Assembly: GCA_036785705.1 (NCBI GenBank)
Contig: JAWUZG010000001.1
Span: 7,688,001-7,752,000 of the forward strand
Direction of reading: 5' to 3'
DNA from: Acanthornis magna
Lineage: Eukaryota; Chordata; Aves; Passeriformes; Acanthizidae
Length of the DNA stretch: 64,000 nucleotides
The notes below the pieces were generated by a model. It worked only from the letters and a program-made list of their open reading frames with translations, searched no databases and was not told the origin of the DNA. The position numbers and the translations under genes were made by a program. Shown here one piece after another: positions 27,471-64,000 of the stretch. Position 1 is the first letter of the stretch; each line of letters opens with the position of its first letter.

Positions 27471-28099
27471 TAAAGTTTTATATGGAAAAACACAGCTAGT
27501 TCTACAGTTCTGTTAGTTTGGTCCAAACTCATAAACAAACAACTGGATGAACAGACACATTTAGGCTTGACTGAATAATTTTGTTTTTCTTTTAAGTAAG
27601 CCACGCTTGGTGATGAAGAGCAAAGTAGAATTTAACCTTGAAAATGATAAAAACCTATTCTTAGTGAAGCCCCTTCTTAGGGAAAGGATGTAAAAGGCTC
27701 TTATGTAGTTTTCATTGATCTTGTGGATTTTCTGCAGTCATAAACTTCAAAATGTATTGAACACATTGATTAATTTAATAAATTATCTTCCTTAAAAGCC
27801 AAAGCTGTAAATAATAATATCCATTAAAATAAGAATTAGTTAGATAAATGAATAACAGCACCAGCTGAATTTATGAGCTATGTCTATCTACTTAATGTAC
27901 AAAATAATTGCCTTCAAACTGAGAAAAGAAAATATTTTAAACTCAACCATTGTGTTATTATCTAGTGTCCAATGAGGGTTTTTCTTCTCCCACTGACCCC
28001 TTTTGTGTCCAAAGATGTCTTTATTTATAAAGCAATGCTGTTGAGAAGCAAGAAACGTGAGTGAACTGCTTTACTATGCTACTGTTTTTACTATTTCAG

Positions 28100-54304
<26,205 letters not shown>

Positions 54305-55579
54305 GTAAGACAGATTTGGCAGCATTCATTTTCCTCTGTTGCAATATAATCTGCAATCAGTTCTTGATTATTACAATTTACAGCTTTCAGAAGTATTTGT
54401 TTAAACATTTGCAATCTACAGAAATTTTATAAGAATCCATTAATTATGTTCTTTTTACTTTCTGTGCATTTTTCTATTTACTAGAGACATCAATTACATG
54501 CAAGAGTTATAATGTGTTGATATTAATTTTGAGACAAAAAACAACACCAGTGTATATTTTATTGGATCAAAATTATCATGATTCTCTTGAATATGGTTTG
54601 CCTGCAACACAATTCCACATTAGATTTTGATGATCTCTAACATGAGAAAAAATCCCCAAAATCTAGCTTTATAATTTTTGTATACACTCATCATTATTTT
54701 TTGATATATGCTGTGTAAGCTACTTCTGAAGAAAAGCAAAATCTGATCAAGATGTTGCAAAGGCAGAAACAATTCCTCCAGAAAACAGTAGTAGTGTGGA
54801 AGTACTTCAGAGTAAAAGAAAAAAGATGTCACAGTCCTAGCACTAGTGGGCGCAGAGAATTTGATCCAAGTATTCTAAAATAATTTCTGTCTAATATAAC
54901 CTAAATTTTGGGTTTAGTTGCATCAAATTTGAATCTGGTGTTACGCTTTTGAAGTCTGCAGGGAACAGGTCAAGTGATTCTTGTACTGATCAATTTTGAT
55001 TTTTTGAAATATTCAGATCTGAATCACACCCTTTAGATTGAAGCAGACAGGAGTGGTACTCTGACTAGACCCTAGGACTCACTCACATCTGAAACTCCCA
55101 CTGGTTTAACAGGGCATTAGAGGTCGATAGGCTCAAAGGCTAATCTTTTTTACTACAGATGGTTTCAAGTAGAACAAAGGAAAAGAACTCTAGGAGAACA
55201 AATATATCTCTGAACATCAGAAAATGATTACAGAGATGGCTTGCATGGCTTTTATGGTTCACATATTATTGGGGTCCTGATTGTTTTCGGCATGTAGAGT
55301 AACCATGTCTGCCAACAAACTTGCATGGGGCTGGGAATAACCATCTTGTTATAATAGATTCAGGAAGCGGGTACTAAAAAATCTCTCAAGAATGTCAGGC
55401 TTCTGTAGGGAAAGGATTAAAAGCAACTCTTCACTCTCCTTAGAAAAACCTCTCCAGCTATCAAAGTCAGCAGGGCGCCTATGTGCCAAAGGAGTCCAAC
55501 TGCCTACTGTTCTGTGTGTGCAGAGGTGTATCCAGCAGGCAGGTGGATGGAAAGGATTTTTTTCCCCGTATTTGGCTCC

Positions 55580-56095
55580 TGTCAGGAGTCCTGTGTCCAG
55601 CTGTGGGACAAGGACATGTCCTGTGTCCAGCTGTGGGCTCCCCAGTACAAGGAAAACATTGACCTAATGGAGCAAGGTCAGTTAAGGGACTGTAGCATGT
55701 GAAGAGGCTGAGAAAATGGGTTTATTCAGAGAAAGCTAAGGGGAGACCTTAATGCTGTTGAGAACTATCAAAGGGGTGGGTACCAGTACCTAACGGGAAA
55801 AAAGGAGATGGGGACTCTTCTCAAGGCGCTCCGTGCCAAGGTGAGGGATTGCACTCAAGTTGCAATGTGGGACATTGCAACTGGATGTAAAGAAAAAGGT
55901 TTTCACCATCAGCGTGATCAAACAGTGGAAAAAGGACCCACAGAGGTTACGAATTCTCCATCTTCAGAGACTCAAAAGATTCAAAACACAACTGACACAG
56001 CACTGAGCAGCCTGCTCTAATAGGACTTGAATTGAGTGTGGGACTGTACCAGATGTCTTCTACAGGCCCCTTCCACAGGTTTCTGCAGTTCAGTG
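55580..56095 (+). mobile_element. CR1 LINE remnant, end of ORF2 plus 3' UTR
   Basis: A diverged, 5'-truncated copy of the avian CR1 retrotransposon. Translated fragments such as CVQLWAPQYKENIDLMEQGQ match the conserved end of CR1 ORF2. The following DNA (AAGCTAAGGGGAGACCTTAA, then a region like 'TTTTCACCATCAGCGTGATC') matches the CR1 3' section as I remember it. It contains a 30-bp tandem duplication at 55588-55647. The typical ATTCTATG terminal octamers are degraded at its end, near 56095. It is not functional. Confidence 0.85.
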
Positions 56096-56109
56096 AAAGG
56101 AAAACAAAA

Positions 56110-57041
56110 CCACTTCGTTCAGGTGAGGTTATGGATGGAGAAAATGAGAAGGGCTAAAGCCCAACAAGAACGCAATCTGGCTACTGCTGTAAAAGGCAGC
56201 AAAAATGCTTCTATAAATACATTAGAAACAAAAAGAGAGCTAAGGAGAATTTCTATCCTTTACTGGACACAAGGGGAAACATAGTGACAAAGGATGAGGA
56301 AAAGGCAGAAGTACTTAATGCCTTCTTTGCCTCAGTCTTCAGTGGCAAGACCAGTTGCACTGCAGGTTCCCAGCCCCCTGAGCTGGAAGCCAGGATAAGG
56401 AGCAGAATAAATCCTCCACAGTCCAAGAAGAAATGGTTGGTGACCTGCTACACCCCTTAGACACACACGAGTCCATGGGGCTGGATGGGATCCAACCAAG
56501 GGTACTGAGGGAGCTGGCAGAAGTGTCCCCCAAGCCATTTCCCATCATTTAACAGCAGTCCTGGCTAGCTGGGGAAGACCCAGCAGACTGGAAGTTATTA
56601 ATGTGATGCCGATCCACAAGAAGGGCCACAAGGAGGATGTGGGGAGCTGCAGGCCTCAGGGCTGGAGAAGGTCATGGAGTAGATCCTCTTGAGTGCTGTC
56701 ACATGGCTTGTGCAGGACAACCAGGGGATCAGACCAACATGGGTTTGTGAAGGCAGGTCCTGCTTGGCCAACCTGAGCTCCTTCTGTGAGCAAGTGATCT
56801 ACACATGGGATGAGGGAAGGGCTCTGGATGTTGTCTACATGGACTTTAGTAAAGCTTTAACGCCATTTCCCACAGAATTCTCCTGGAGAAACTGGCTGTT
56901 CATGGCATGGACAGCTTCACTGGGTGTAAAACTGGCTGGACCCAGAGAGTGGTGGGCAATGGGATTATATCCAGCTGGCAGCTGGTCCCAATTGGTGTTC
57001 CTTCAGGTCTTTTCCAACCTGAACAATTCTATGATTCCATG
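56110..57041 (+). mobile_element. CR1 LINE remnant, reverse-transcriptase region joined to the 3' terminus by an internal deletion
   Basis: A second CR1 copy immediately downstream of the first and on the same strand. It starts with a linker region (AKAQQERNLATAVKGSK). It continues through a segment reading LDTHESMGLDGIQPRVLREL and reaches the RT signature VVYMDFSKA near 56830-56860. After that the frame shifts, then resumes as RILLEKLAVHGMDSF and later SSWQLVPIGVPSG. At about 56990-57010 the RT sequence jumps directly to the CR1 3' end (CTTTTCCAACCTGAACAATT), which finishes with ATTCTATG and a decayed second octamer (57026-57041). The rest of the RT and most of the 3' UTR are deleted. Stops and frameshifts make it inactive. 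Confidence 0.9.
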
Positions 57042-57298
57042 GTTTTCCATCGAACCTTTACCAGGTCACCATCTGCTGTAGTGTAAATGCTTAGTATATG
57101 ATAAGGCATAGTCAGGGTAGAACATCTGGGTAATAAATTATATAAGGAATTTCATAAGTTTTTGATCTGGGTATTTTTGTTTTTTGGTTGGAAGTTGATG
57201 AAGGAGTTTTAAGGTATTCTTGAATATCTCTTTGATCCTATTTGTGGAGTTTTTGGAAACTACTAAATTAACCTAACTAGGACAGGGCTTTCTACAAG

Positions 57299-57330
57299 CC
57301 CTCCTCTCCCTCCTCCCCCTACCCCCCTCC
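57299..57330 (-). other. Potential G-quadruplex tract (minus strand)
   Basis: The plus strand carries C runs of 3, 3, 5 and 6 separated by loops of 6, 4 and 2 bases. The minus strand therefore matches the G3+N1-7 quadruplex pattern. It lies about 260 bp downstream of the CR1 3' end, in the downstream intron. Confidence 0.7.
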
Positions 57331-60300
57331 TCCAACATAAAACCACATTTTCTGTTTAGTTTAATTAATGCAGATACAATTCTTGACTCTGTGACTCCTT
57401 AGGGTCATTTTCCTCCTTTCCTGCGGAAGTAGAGTCTTTTTCTATTGAAGAAGTATCAGAAGTGTTAATTGATATTGTGCCTTCTTTTTTTACACATCTT
57501 AACAAGAAAATTTGATAAAAGAGAAGTTTTACTTTACTACTAGTATTATTCCTTGACAAATCACTACTTTTTGTCAAAGTAATAGATTGGTAGGCTAGTA
57601 CAAATCTTTCAAATGAACATTTTTATTTTTTTTATAATATATAGTTGTGCCATTGTTTTAAAATGCTCCGTAAGCATCTTATGTTATTTGGAGGCAAATT
57701 CTACTACAGCTTAGTGGAAAAGATTGAGACACAAGTTCCCAACCCATGTAGGATTGCTAATGTAGCAGTGATAGTTAAACCTGGAAAAATACTGAAATAC
57801 TGAAATGTGCTTGAAATCACAGTTTGATAATTAACATTTTAATAATTCTTCAAGAGATAAATTTAGGTAATTTCATTTTATGCTTTGATGACCATCTGAC
57901 CATTTTTAGGTGATCAATGTGGCCTCATACAGACACATGCGAGCTGTTAAAAGCATAAACATACCTCAGGCTGTTCTTATGTTAATCCTCTTCTGTGTAT
58001 CAGCACAGGACCCATTATGGATCAGATACAAAAAGTGCAGCTCTTGATACTTTACATTCATTGCTTTATCTTCTTCATTACACTGGAGACAAGGATCATT
58101 TTCTGTTTTCTAGTGAGATAGAGGGCAGGCATTATTCTTCCTGAGTAGGGCACAGGACATTAATACCTTCCAAGATCTTCCTCAAAAGAAATCGGTGCAA
58201 TGTAAGTTACTGCATTTCTTAGCCCTTTCAAATAAAAGTGATCAAGTTTCAGCCACTGAGAGGAGAAACTTGTTTTCTTTATTCTATGCTTTCTGTGGGA
58301 CTCAGGAGGATTTGATAGAGATATTAAGTGTCAAAAGGAATGCAGCGGGGATTTGCTTTGGTGTCAGTTCATCCTGGCAAATGCAAAAACCACATTGTAT
58401 AGGAGAATTTCATGTGATAATTTCCTTGGAAGCCTGGAGCCCCACAGCCAGAGACAATGGGACTTGACACCTGGTGACAATTACACTCAGCTCCAATGAT
58501 GAGTTACTGCTGCTGAACTGAGATGTTGCCAGCCATGTCTGTCACTGTCAGTGACCTGTCTCATGCTTGAAATCGGAGTGTTTTATGTCTTGCCAGATGC
58601 AAAGCACATGAAATGTTTAGCTTTTCCTCTCTTCCTCCTCTGTAGCCTTAGTAATAAATCAGTTCCTGAATGCAAGTGAAGAATAACAGAAGTACAGAGC
58701 TCCAACAACCCCAGTGGTTTTCATCATGTAGCCATGGCACAGGAGGGTATAGGCATCTCTGTAATTTTTTCACCTTGGTGTGAACTAAATGTAGTGTTTC
58801 CTTTGCACCCCCAGGCAGAAGTGCTGAGCTCACAGAGGCTGGTCCATGCCCAGAGTTAATGCCCTGCTTTTCTCCCTTGCTTACCTACAGAGCAAACAAA
58901 ATAAATCCCGGGGACATTGTTCTTGTGGCCTTCCATGCTCTTCAAATGATAGCAATCTCCTTTTCCTGTGCTTTTCAACATGAAGACTCCCAAAGCTCTT
59001 AACAAAACTTGCCAGTTTTGTTAGGTCAGCCCAAAGGGATCTCTTCACTCCCATCTGACGTGAGCTGAGCTGGAGTAAGGAGCAAGTCTGGACTGGTAGA
59101 GAGCAGTGCTACAAAAGAAGAGTGCTGTCTGCCTGTCTTGTCATCCCAAACAGAAACCCAGGAGATAATTTACTTGGAAAGAATATAATCACTCATTTGC
59201 ATATTTGACTAGGACAATGCTGATGGTATTTTTTCCCTATACAAGGAGTAATAACATATTCAGTTCAAGAATTTGAGATTAGAGTTTTGTTTCAATGATT
59301 CCATTTCTGTGGTGGGCTAGGACTCAGTCCTGAATTTTTTTTATTCATCCTAAAGTTGTACTGTAATTTGTTTCTCATTTCAGTTATATCTAAAGAACCT
59401 GAGCTTTCAATATTTTGTTCATCTTTTGGTAGATTGTTTTCCATCTGAGTTTTAAGAGCAGTAAAACACCATGAGAACATATTCGTGAGATTAATATTCT
59501 TTTATTAACCATGCCACCTACCGCTTGCAGTACGAAAACCTTCGGTCAAAGTACACACAGATTGCACAACCTAAAGATTATTCATGGGGTTTTTTATTGC
59601 TCTTGGTGTTACGAAAATATTTAAATGTCTGGGTCAAACTTGGGTACATTAAACAGCTATGGGCACCAAAGGGATTTTTTTTCAGCTCCTTGCTATCAAG
59701 ATATGATATGTTTTTTTGGAAAGAGATCTAAGTTACTGTCATAAAAAGGCACTTCAGACTTCAGTGTGGCTTATTCAGATGATTAATGTCAGCCACATGC
59801 ATCTGATGTGGCATGAGGTTGATCAATGTTTCTTATTATCTTTTCTTCTCTGATGAAACACTTGTTTTCAAAGTCTGGATGCATTAAGTGCCTCCAGTGC
59901 ATAAGTTTGTAATACTCATTTTCGTGGTGTTGTTTGATGGCTGTCTTCTTGGAAAACTAACCCTTGCTGACAGCAGTAGCCTCCAGTAATGCAATAGCCA
60001 AAAATCTCATAATGATCTACAGATTCTAATAGAAAGAGATAATCTGGTCAAAAGAGCAAGGTTGCCTCCCATAGTTTTCCTGGCTGCAGCTTCGTGACTG
60101 TGAGCTTGGGAAGATGATGTTGCACAACTGTGGCACAACAGGCGTCAGACACAATTTCCTTCTTCCTCTTGGTCATAGTGCCTGAGTCATTCATAACCTT
60201 TCGTTGACCTATTCATCCAAAGCTTTTTCACAGACTTTTAAGATGATATGTAAGTTAAGAGGGTGTACCTCCACCTGCTTCATTACCCCTCTTCAGTTTT

Positions 60301-60439
60301 TATTCAAGCAAGCTGACACTATGTCCCAAAAGATTGACTGAGCTGGGGCTATACAAAAACCTTGCCCTCAAGTGTGAGCATTTGTATCTGTCTTTTTGTT
60401 CTTTGATGCAGCTTGAATTTTATGAAGTTTCACAGAGAT

Positions 60440-60590
60440 ATTATGAGCTGGAAAACAATTACCCCCATTTGACAGATGAGTGAACTAAGCACAGAGAGGT
60501 TAGTGGCCGTGGTGGGAGCTCTGAGTTACAGCAGGCACAGAGCGTGGGAACGTGGCTGCAAGCCCTGACTGCTAACCTGCCACCGTCTCA
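60440..60590 (+). repeat. MIR-like (CORE-SINE) relic
   Basis: It contains CCCCCATTTGACAGATGAG followed by TGAACTAAGCACAGAGAGGT and TTAGTGG. This is close to the MIR core 'ccattttacagatgaggaaactgaggcacagagaggttaagtg'. It is the clearest of the three MIR-like blocks. The boundaries are approximate. Confidence 0.55.
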
Positions 60591-62189
60591 GGTGCTCTGC
60601 TGAGCCTCAACGTTTTCTCAAACAGACAGATTTCAAACGTTCTATAAACTTTTTGCCTTCATTTTTCTTTGTAAGGTTATTTGTATACATCAGGTTCAAC
60701 TCAGATAAGAGACCAAAAATAATTAGCTGCCATTAGGGTGATAGGCGAAACATGGAGAAAACGTTTTTGAGGGTCTCCAGCAGTGTCAGACACATCAAGG
60801 GTGAGGATTACTGTGGGCAGCCTCTCAAAACTCATGTCAAGATAGAGTTGGTGCCCATTGCAGTCATTTTTTTATGATGCGGAAAATTCAGGGGTTTTAT
60901 TTGTAGTTCAATTTGTGCATGTGATGTGGCTCAGGGGTAGATGGGTCCCGGCTCTCTTTGAGGCTCACATTACTGACAGCTGCACTGTTCACTAAGGACT
61001 GGGGGAACAAAAGCTAGTCAGCATTCAGAGGATGAGTTTTAAACTCAGACCTTCTGATTCAACCAAAATCTTCTGTATTTTTCATGTCTGTTCATTAAGC
61101 TTTGGCTTTTCCATTGCCCGTGGCCAGTCAGACCAGGAATTAATGTAATCAGGCACTGTCTAAGTGGTATTGATGAAGCTTAGCTGATTAATATCAGTCC
61201 AGAATCATGCCTTGCATTTCAAGGACTATTATTATAATTATGATGATTATTATTTGCCTCTTTTGCTTCTGTTCCGTTTATTGGAATGCCTTCCTTCTTC
61301 ATTTATTTCCCACTCTGAATACATTCTGCACCTTTTTTTTAGCCTGCACTTTCCTCCCTTGCTGTTCCCAGTTTCTCAGTCCTCTCAGAGGGTGCGTGAT
61401 CTCAGTATCATTATCTTTCATGTCAAGCTAAGACACCTGCACTCATCAAGCAGATTTGAAATGGAAGAATGTTTTGAGTCGCTCTTGTCCTCTTGCTGTC
61501 AGGTTGAGGGAGATTCCCTTTTGTTTGTCCATCTCCCCTTGACTCACAGGCTGCTGAGCTGATGCAGACAGCTCCCAGTGAAGAGTTAGGAAAGTGGTGA
61601 GCAAAATCTGCTTCTTCATTTCTAGTGGTGGATTGATATTCTGGAGCTTTTTCATTACTGTGTGAAATAGCAATGGAAAACTGTTTTCAAGTGGATTTCT
61701 GGAAGGAACAAGTAAATGGCAATGGAAACCACTGAATTTTAGAACCATTATGAATTTTAGAAGATCAGCTTCTAATTTCATACATTGACCTAAACTTGCA
61801 AAAATTTCACTGGTACTTGTTTGATGATCTCTTAGGCCTGATTTACAGCACAAAGTATTATGTATTGTGAAATACACCCAAAATCAGCTCAGGCACTCTG
61901 CTGCTTTGCATAAATGTCCTGCAGTGCACAGTGCTTCATCCTTTCCTCTGACCCAGGGAATTTAGTTCACTGCTTTGCCATTAGGAGAAATAATCAAATA
62001 AGATTTTCCACAAATCTCAAATATACCATAAGCTTTCTGATGTGAACACATTTAGGTGACTTGATTTGTCAGATGCAAATTTATGTCTATAGTGGAGACA
62101 GCAGTGCTGCTGAGAAAGAAATAAGGAGTGGGGAAACACTGTTTTTAGAAGGAACTATAGCCTATAAGTTATGTATTGTTGGAACTGTT

Positions 62190-62221
62190 TATATAGAGGT
62201 ATATGTAGAGAGATATATATG
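62190..62221. repeat. TA/GA-rich low-complexity tract
   Basis: Degenerate TATA and AGAGATATA units. Confidence 0.6.
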
Positions 62222-63378
62222 TACAGACTACTAGAATCCCTTGCATTAAGCAATTTTATTTAATCAATAGCTTTCTATTGCCTGCTTGAATATTTGTTTT
62301 TAATGTTAAGTCTCCTTTAAAACAATGGAACATTCCTTTCTGCAAAGATCTGTCCATCATGGTACAATACTGAGTCAAAGCAAATGGTAAAATATTGAGT
62401 CAAATGGAATGAACACCAAGGTAAACAGTCCTTCACTCTGTGTATTTTTCTGGGGTGTGACAAAAAGGTAGATAGGAACCTACTTTACAAATAGGAAAGG
62501 TTATTAGGACACAAGGACTTGGCGTCAGGCATTATCAGTATTTTCTGTGCCAATGCCCAGGATAAAGTGTCCCCTCAGGTTCTGATTTCAGTTTGGGGCG
62601 ATGTTTGAGGACTCAAGACAATTTAGGAATTTGAAATGTGTGGCATGTGCTAATGGATCATTGACATAAACCGGTTCTTCAGAGGCTCAGCAGCCCTACA
62701 TTCCTTTGCAGGTAAGGTCACTGTCAACATGCTTAGTGCCCTGTATGTCAGGGTTACAGGTACTTGACACTTTGCAGGCAGCTGCAAAAAAACCCCACAA
62801 AAGCCTGCAGCTCCTTCCTGCGCTTCTGTTTAAGCATTTTGTAAGGTAGAGTCTAAGGTTAGAGAGAGAGAATTGATAAAAGGCTGCAAAGAAGCAGAGG
62901 CAGACTGGACTGAAGCCATGTATATTTGTGAGCAGGTAATTCCCTTTGGAAGGGGAAGAAATCCACACACACACTTCTCCTTTCCTTGGAGGGAGGCATC
63001 TGCAGCAGTTTAACACTTCGTGGGTCCTGGCAGTCAGTAAATCTCTCTCAGGTTCTCATAGCTTTGCTAATACTGGCACCCAGGCTAGACCACAGATGTG
63101 CTATCACAAGATTTAGTTTCAGTAAAGTTTCTTCAGAGGGAACTGTTTTATCATGCCGTTGTATAATGAGAATAAATGTCTCTGTAGAAAATTATCATGA
63201 AAAATGCATGCCTAACGTGCCCTGAGCATGTACCATTGATAGCTACACATTTTTAAGTGTTGTCAGCTTTCAGTTTCTGTTCTCCTTTTTTTTTAAAGAC
63301 AAAATACTGCAATGTGCTCTCTATGTGTGGTCAAGTCATTAAATATCAGTATTCTTGCTTTAAACTTTTAAAATAAAT

Positions 63379-63410
63379 AATTATTATTAGTATTATCATC
63401 ATCATCATAA
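63379..63410. repeat. (ATT)n/(ATC)n microsatellite
   Basis: Compound trinucleotide run of ATT units followed by ATC units. Confidence 0.8.
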
Positions 63411-64000
63411 TCTGGCTTCCTTGAGTGAAAATAGGAGATGAAAATTACTTACAGTAATCATCTTACCCTGCAGCTCCACCTATAGAATTTAATCACTGAG
63501 CTTAAAAGCAAAAAACAAAATTGGACTTTTTCAGCTTAGATTGTCTTCATTATGAATTGCCAAACAGGAATCTGAAGTTTCCTTTCCTTGGTATCAAATT
63601 CATAAAAATACATGTAGATACTTTCCTATATTGTGCTATACTAATGTTTTACCAACTGCACAACTCTACATTGCTCATAAAACTTTTGAAGGCCGAACAG
63701 AATCCGTACCATGTGTTCTCATTCCTCAGAATCAGTATAGAGCAAACAGATCTATTCTACTCAGTCTAATTTCTAGGTCTTTCAGGTAAGAGGAATTCTA
63801 TGTACTGTGCTTTTACCAAGTAAAAATGCTTGCTCTTGTGATTATCCCACAGTCTGCCTTTTCTGCCACATCAGAAATACTTCAGTGGCTATCTCAGCCT
63901 TTAAGAGCCTTCACAGATGGATCCCTTCATCTCACATATTCTTTCCACATAAGAAATCTGGAAAACTAATCACAAATTTCCTTTTGGTCTCACTCATCAC

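Larger units (their letters stand above)
1..28099 (+). other. SEMA3C large upstream intron (3' part)
   Basis: This is everything upstream of the first recognised exon. It ends in a pyrimidine-rich TTTCAG acceptor. It holds AT-rich unique sequence, scattered microsatellites, MIR-like SINE relics and older repeat relics, listed separately. I looked for the signal-peptide exon (a Met start, hydrophobic stretch, and an end in ...TFD plus G before GT) and found none. Many open frames of 60-181 codons occur on both strands, but none resembles a known protein or has exon-like boundaries. Large 5' introns are usual for SEMA3 genes and often contain enhancers, but none is demonstrated here. Confidence 0.8.
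54305..64000 (+). other. SEMA3C downstream intron (5' part), open at the window end
   Basis: It starts at the GTAAGAC donor and runs beyond the window, so it is at least 9.7 kb long. It contains the tandem CR1 remnants (about 55580-57041), a C-rich tract (57299-57330), a MIR-like SINE relic (about 60440-60590) and AT/ATC microsatellites. I searched by eye for the next semaphorin exon and did not find it. Confidence 0.75.

Noticed and set aside
1..28099. Search for the SEMA3C signal-peptide exon
   Set aside because: No Met-hydrophobic stretch ending in the expected phase before a GT donor was found, so the exon is presumed upstream of the window.
56689..57081. 130-codon frame considered as a host gene
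   Set aside because: It contains the CR1 reverse-transcriptase signature VVYMDFSKA, then runs out of frame and through the CR1 3' end. It is a decayed LINE fragment.

Overview
The window is vertebrate, almost certainly avian, nuclear DNA. It is AT-rich and intron-dominated. Its interspersed repeats are CR1 LINE remnants plus one solo retroviral LTR, with no Alu- or L1-type elements, and the one recognisable gene encodes a semaphorin whose residues match the chicken/bird form of SEMA3C as I remember it. There is no sign of prokaryotic sequence, operons, CRISPR or phage.

The only protein-coding gene I can support is SEMA3C on the + strand, a secreted class-3 semaphorin (axon and neural-crest guidance, cardiac outflow development). 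Ten consecutive internal exons lie between 28100 and 54304: 28100-28260, 30666-30728, 32502-32621, 36363-36453, 40242-40361, 42190-42332, 44297-44411, 46544-46613, 49284-49428 and 54082-54304. All have GT/AG boundaries and compatible phases. Together they give 1251 nt (about 417 codons) with no stop, covering most of the sema beta-propeller. The signal-peptide exon and 5'UTR should lie upstream of base 1. The rest of the sema domain, the PSI domain, the Ig domain and the basic tail should lie downstream of base 64000. I could not find those exons here.

Layout: 1-28099 is the 3' part of a very large intron, mostly unique sequence with simple repeats, a few MIR-like SINE relics and older repeat relics. 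28100-54304 is the exon cluster, with introns of 1.8-4.7 kb. The intron between the second and third exons carries an antisense solo LTR (31106-31544) with matching 4-bp target duplications and a 6-bp terminal inverted repeat. 54305-64000 is the 5' part of the next large intron. It holds two tandem, same-strand CR1 remnants (about 55580-57041) and a C-rich tract with quadruplex potential on the - strand.

Nearly all other open frames are chance ORFs in introns. I did not find an undescribed biological system. The most checkable oddities are the bounded solo LTR, the internally deleted CR1, a perfect 24-bp palindrome at 50799-50822, a CpG-dense 120-bp exon at 32502-32621, and the absence of one N-glycosylation sequon relative to human SEMA3C as I remember it.
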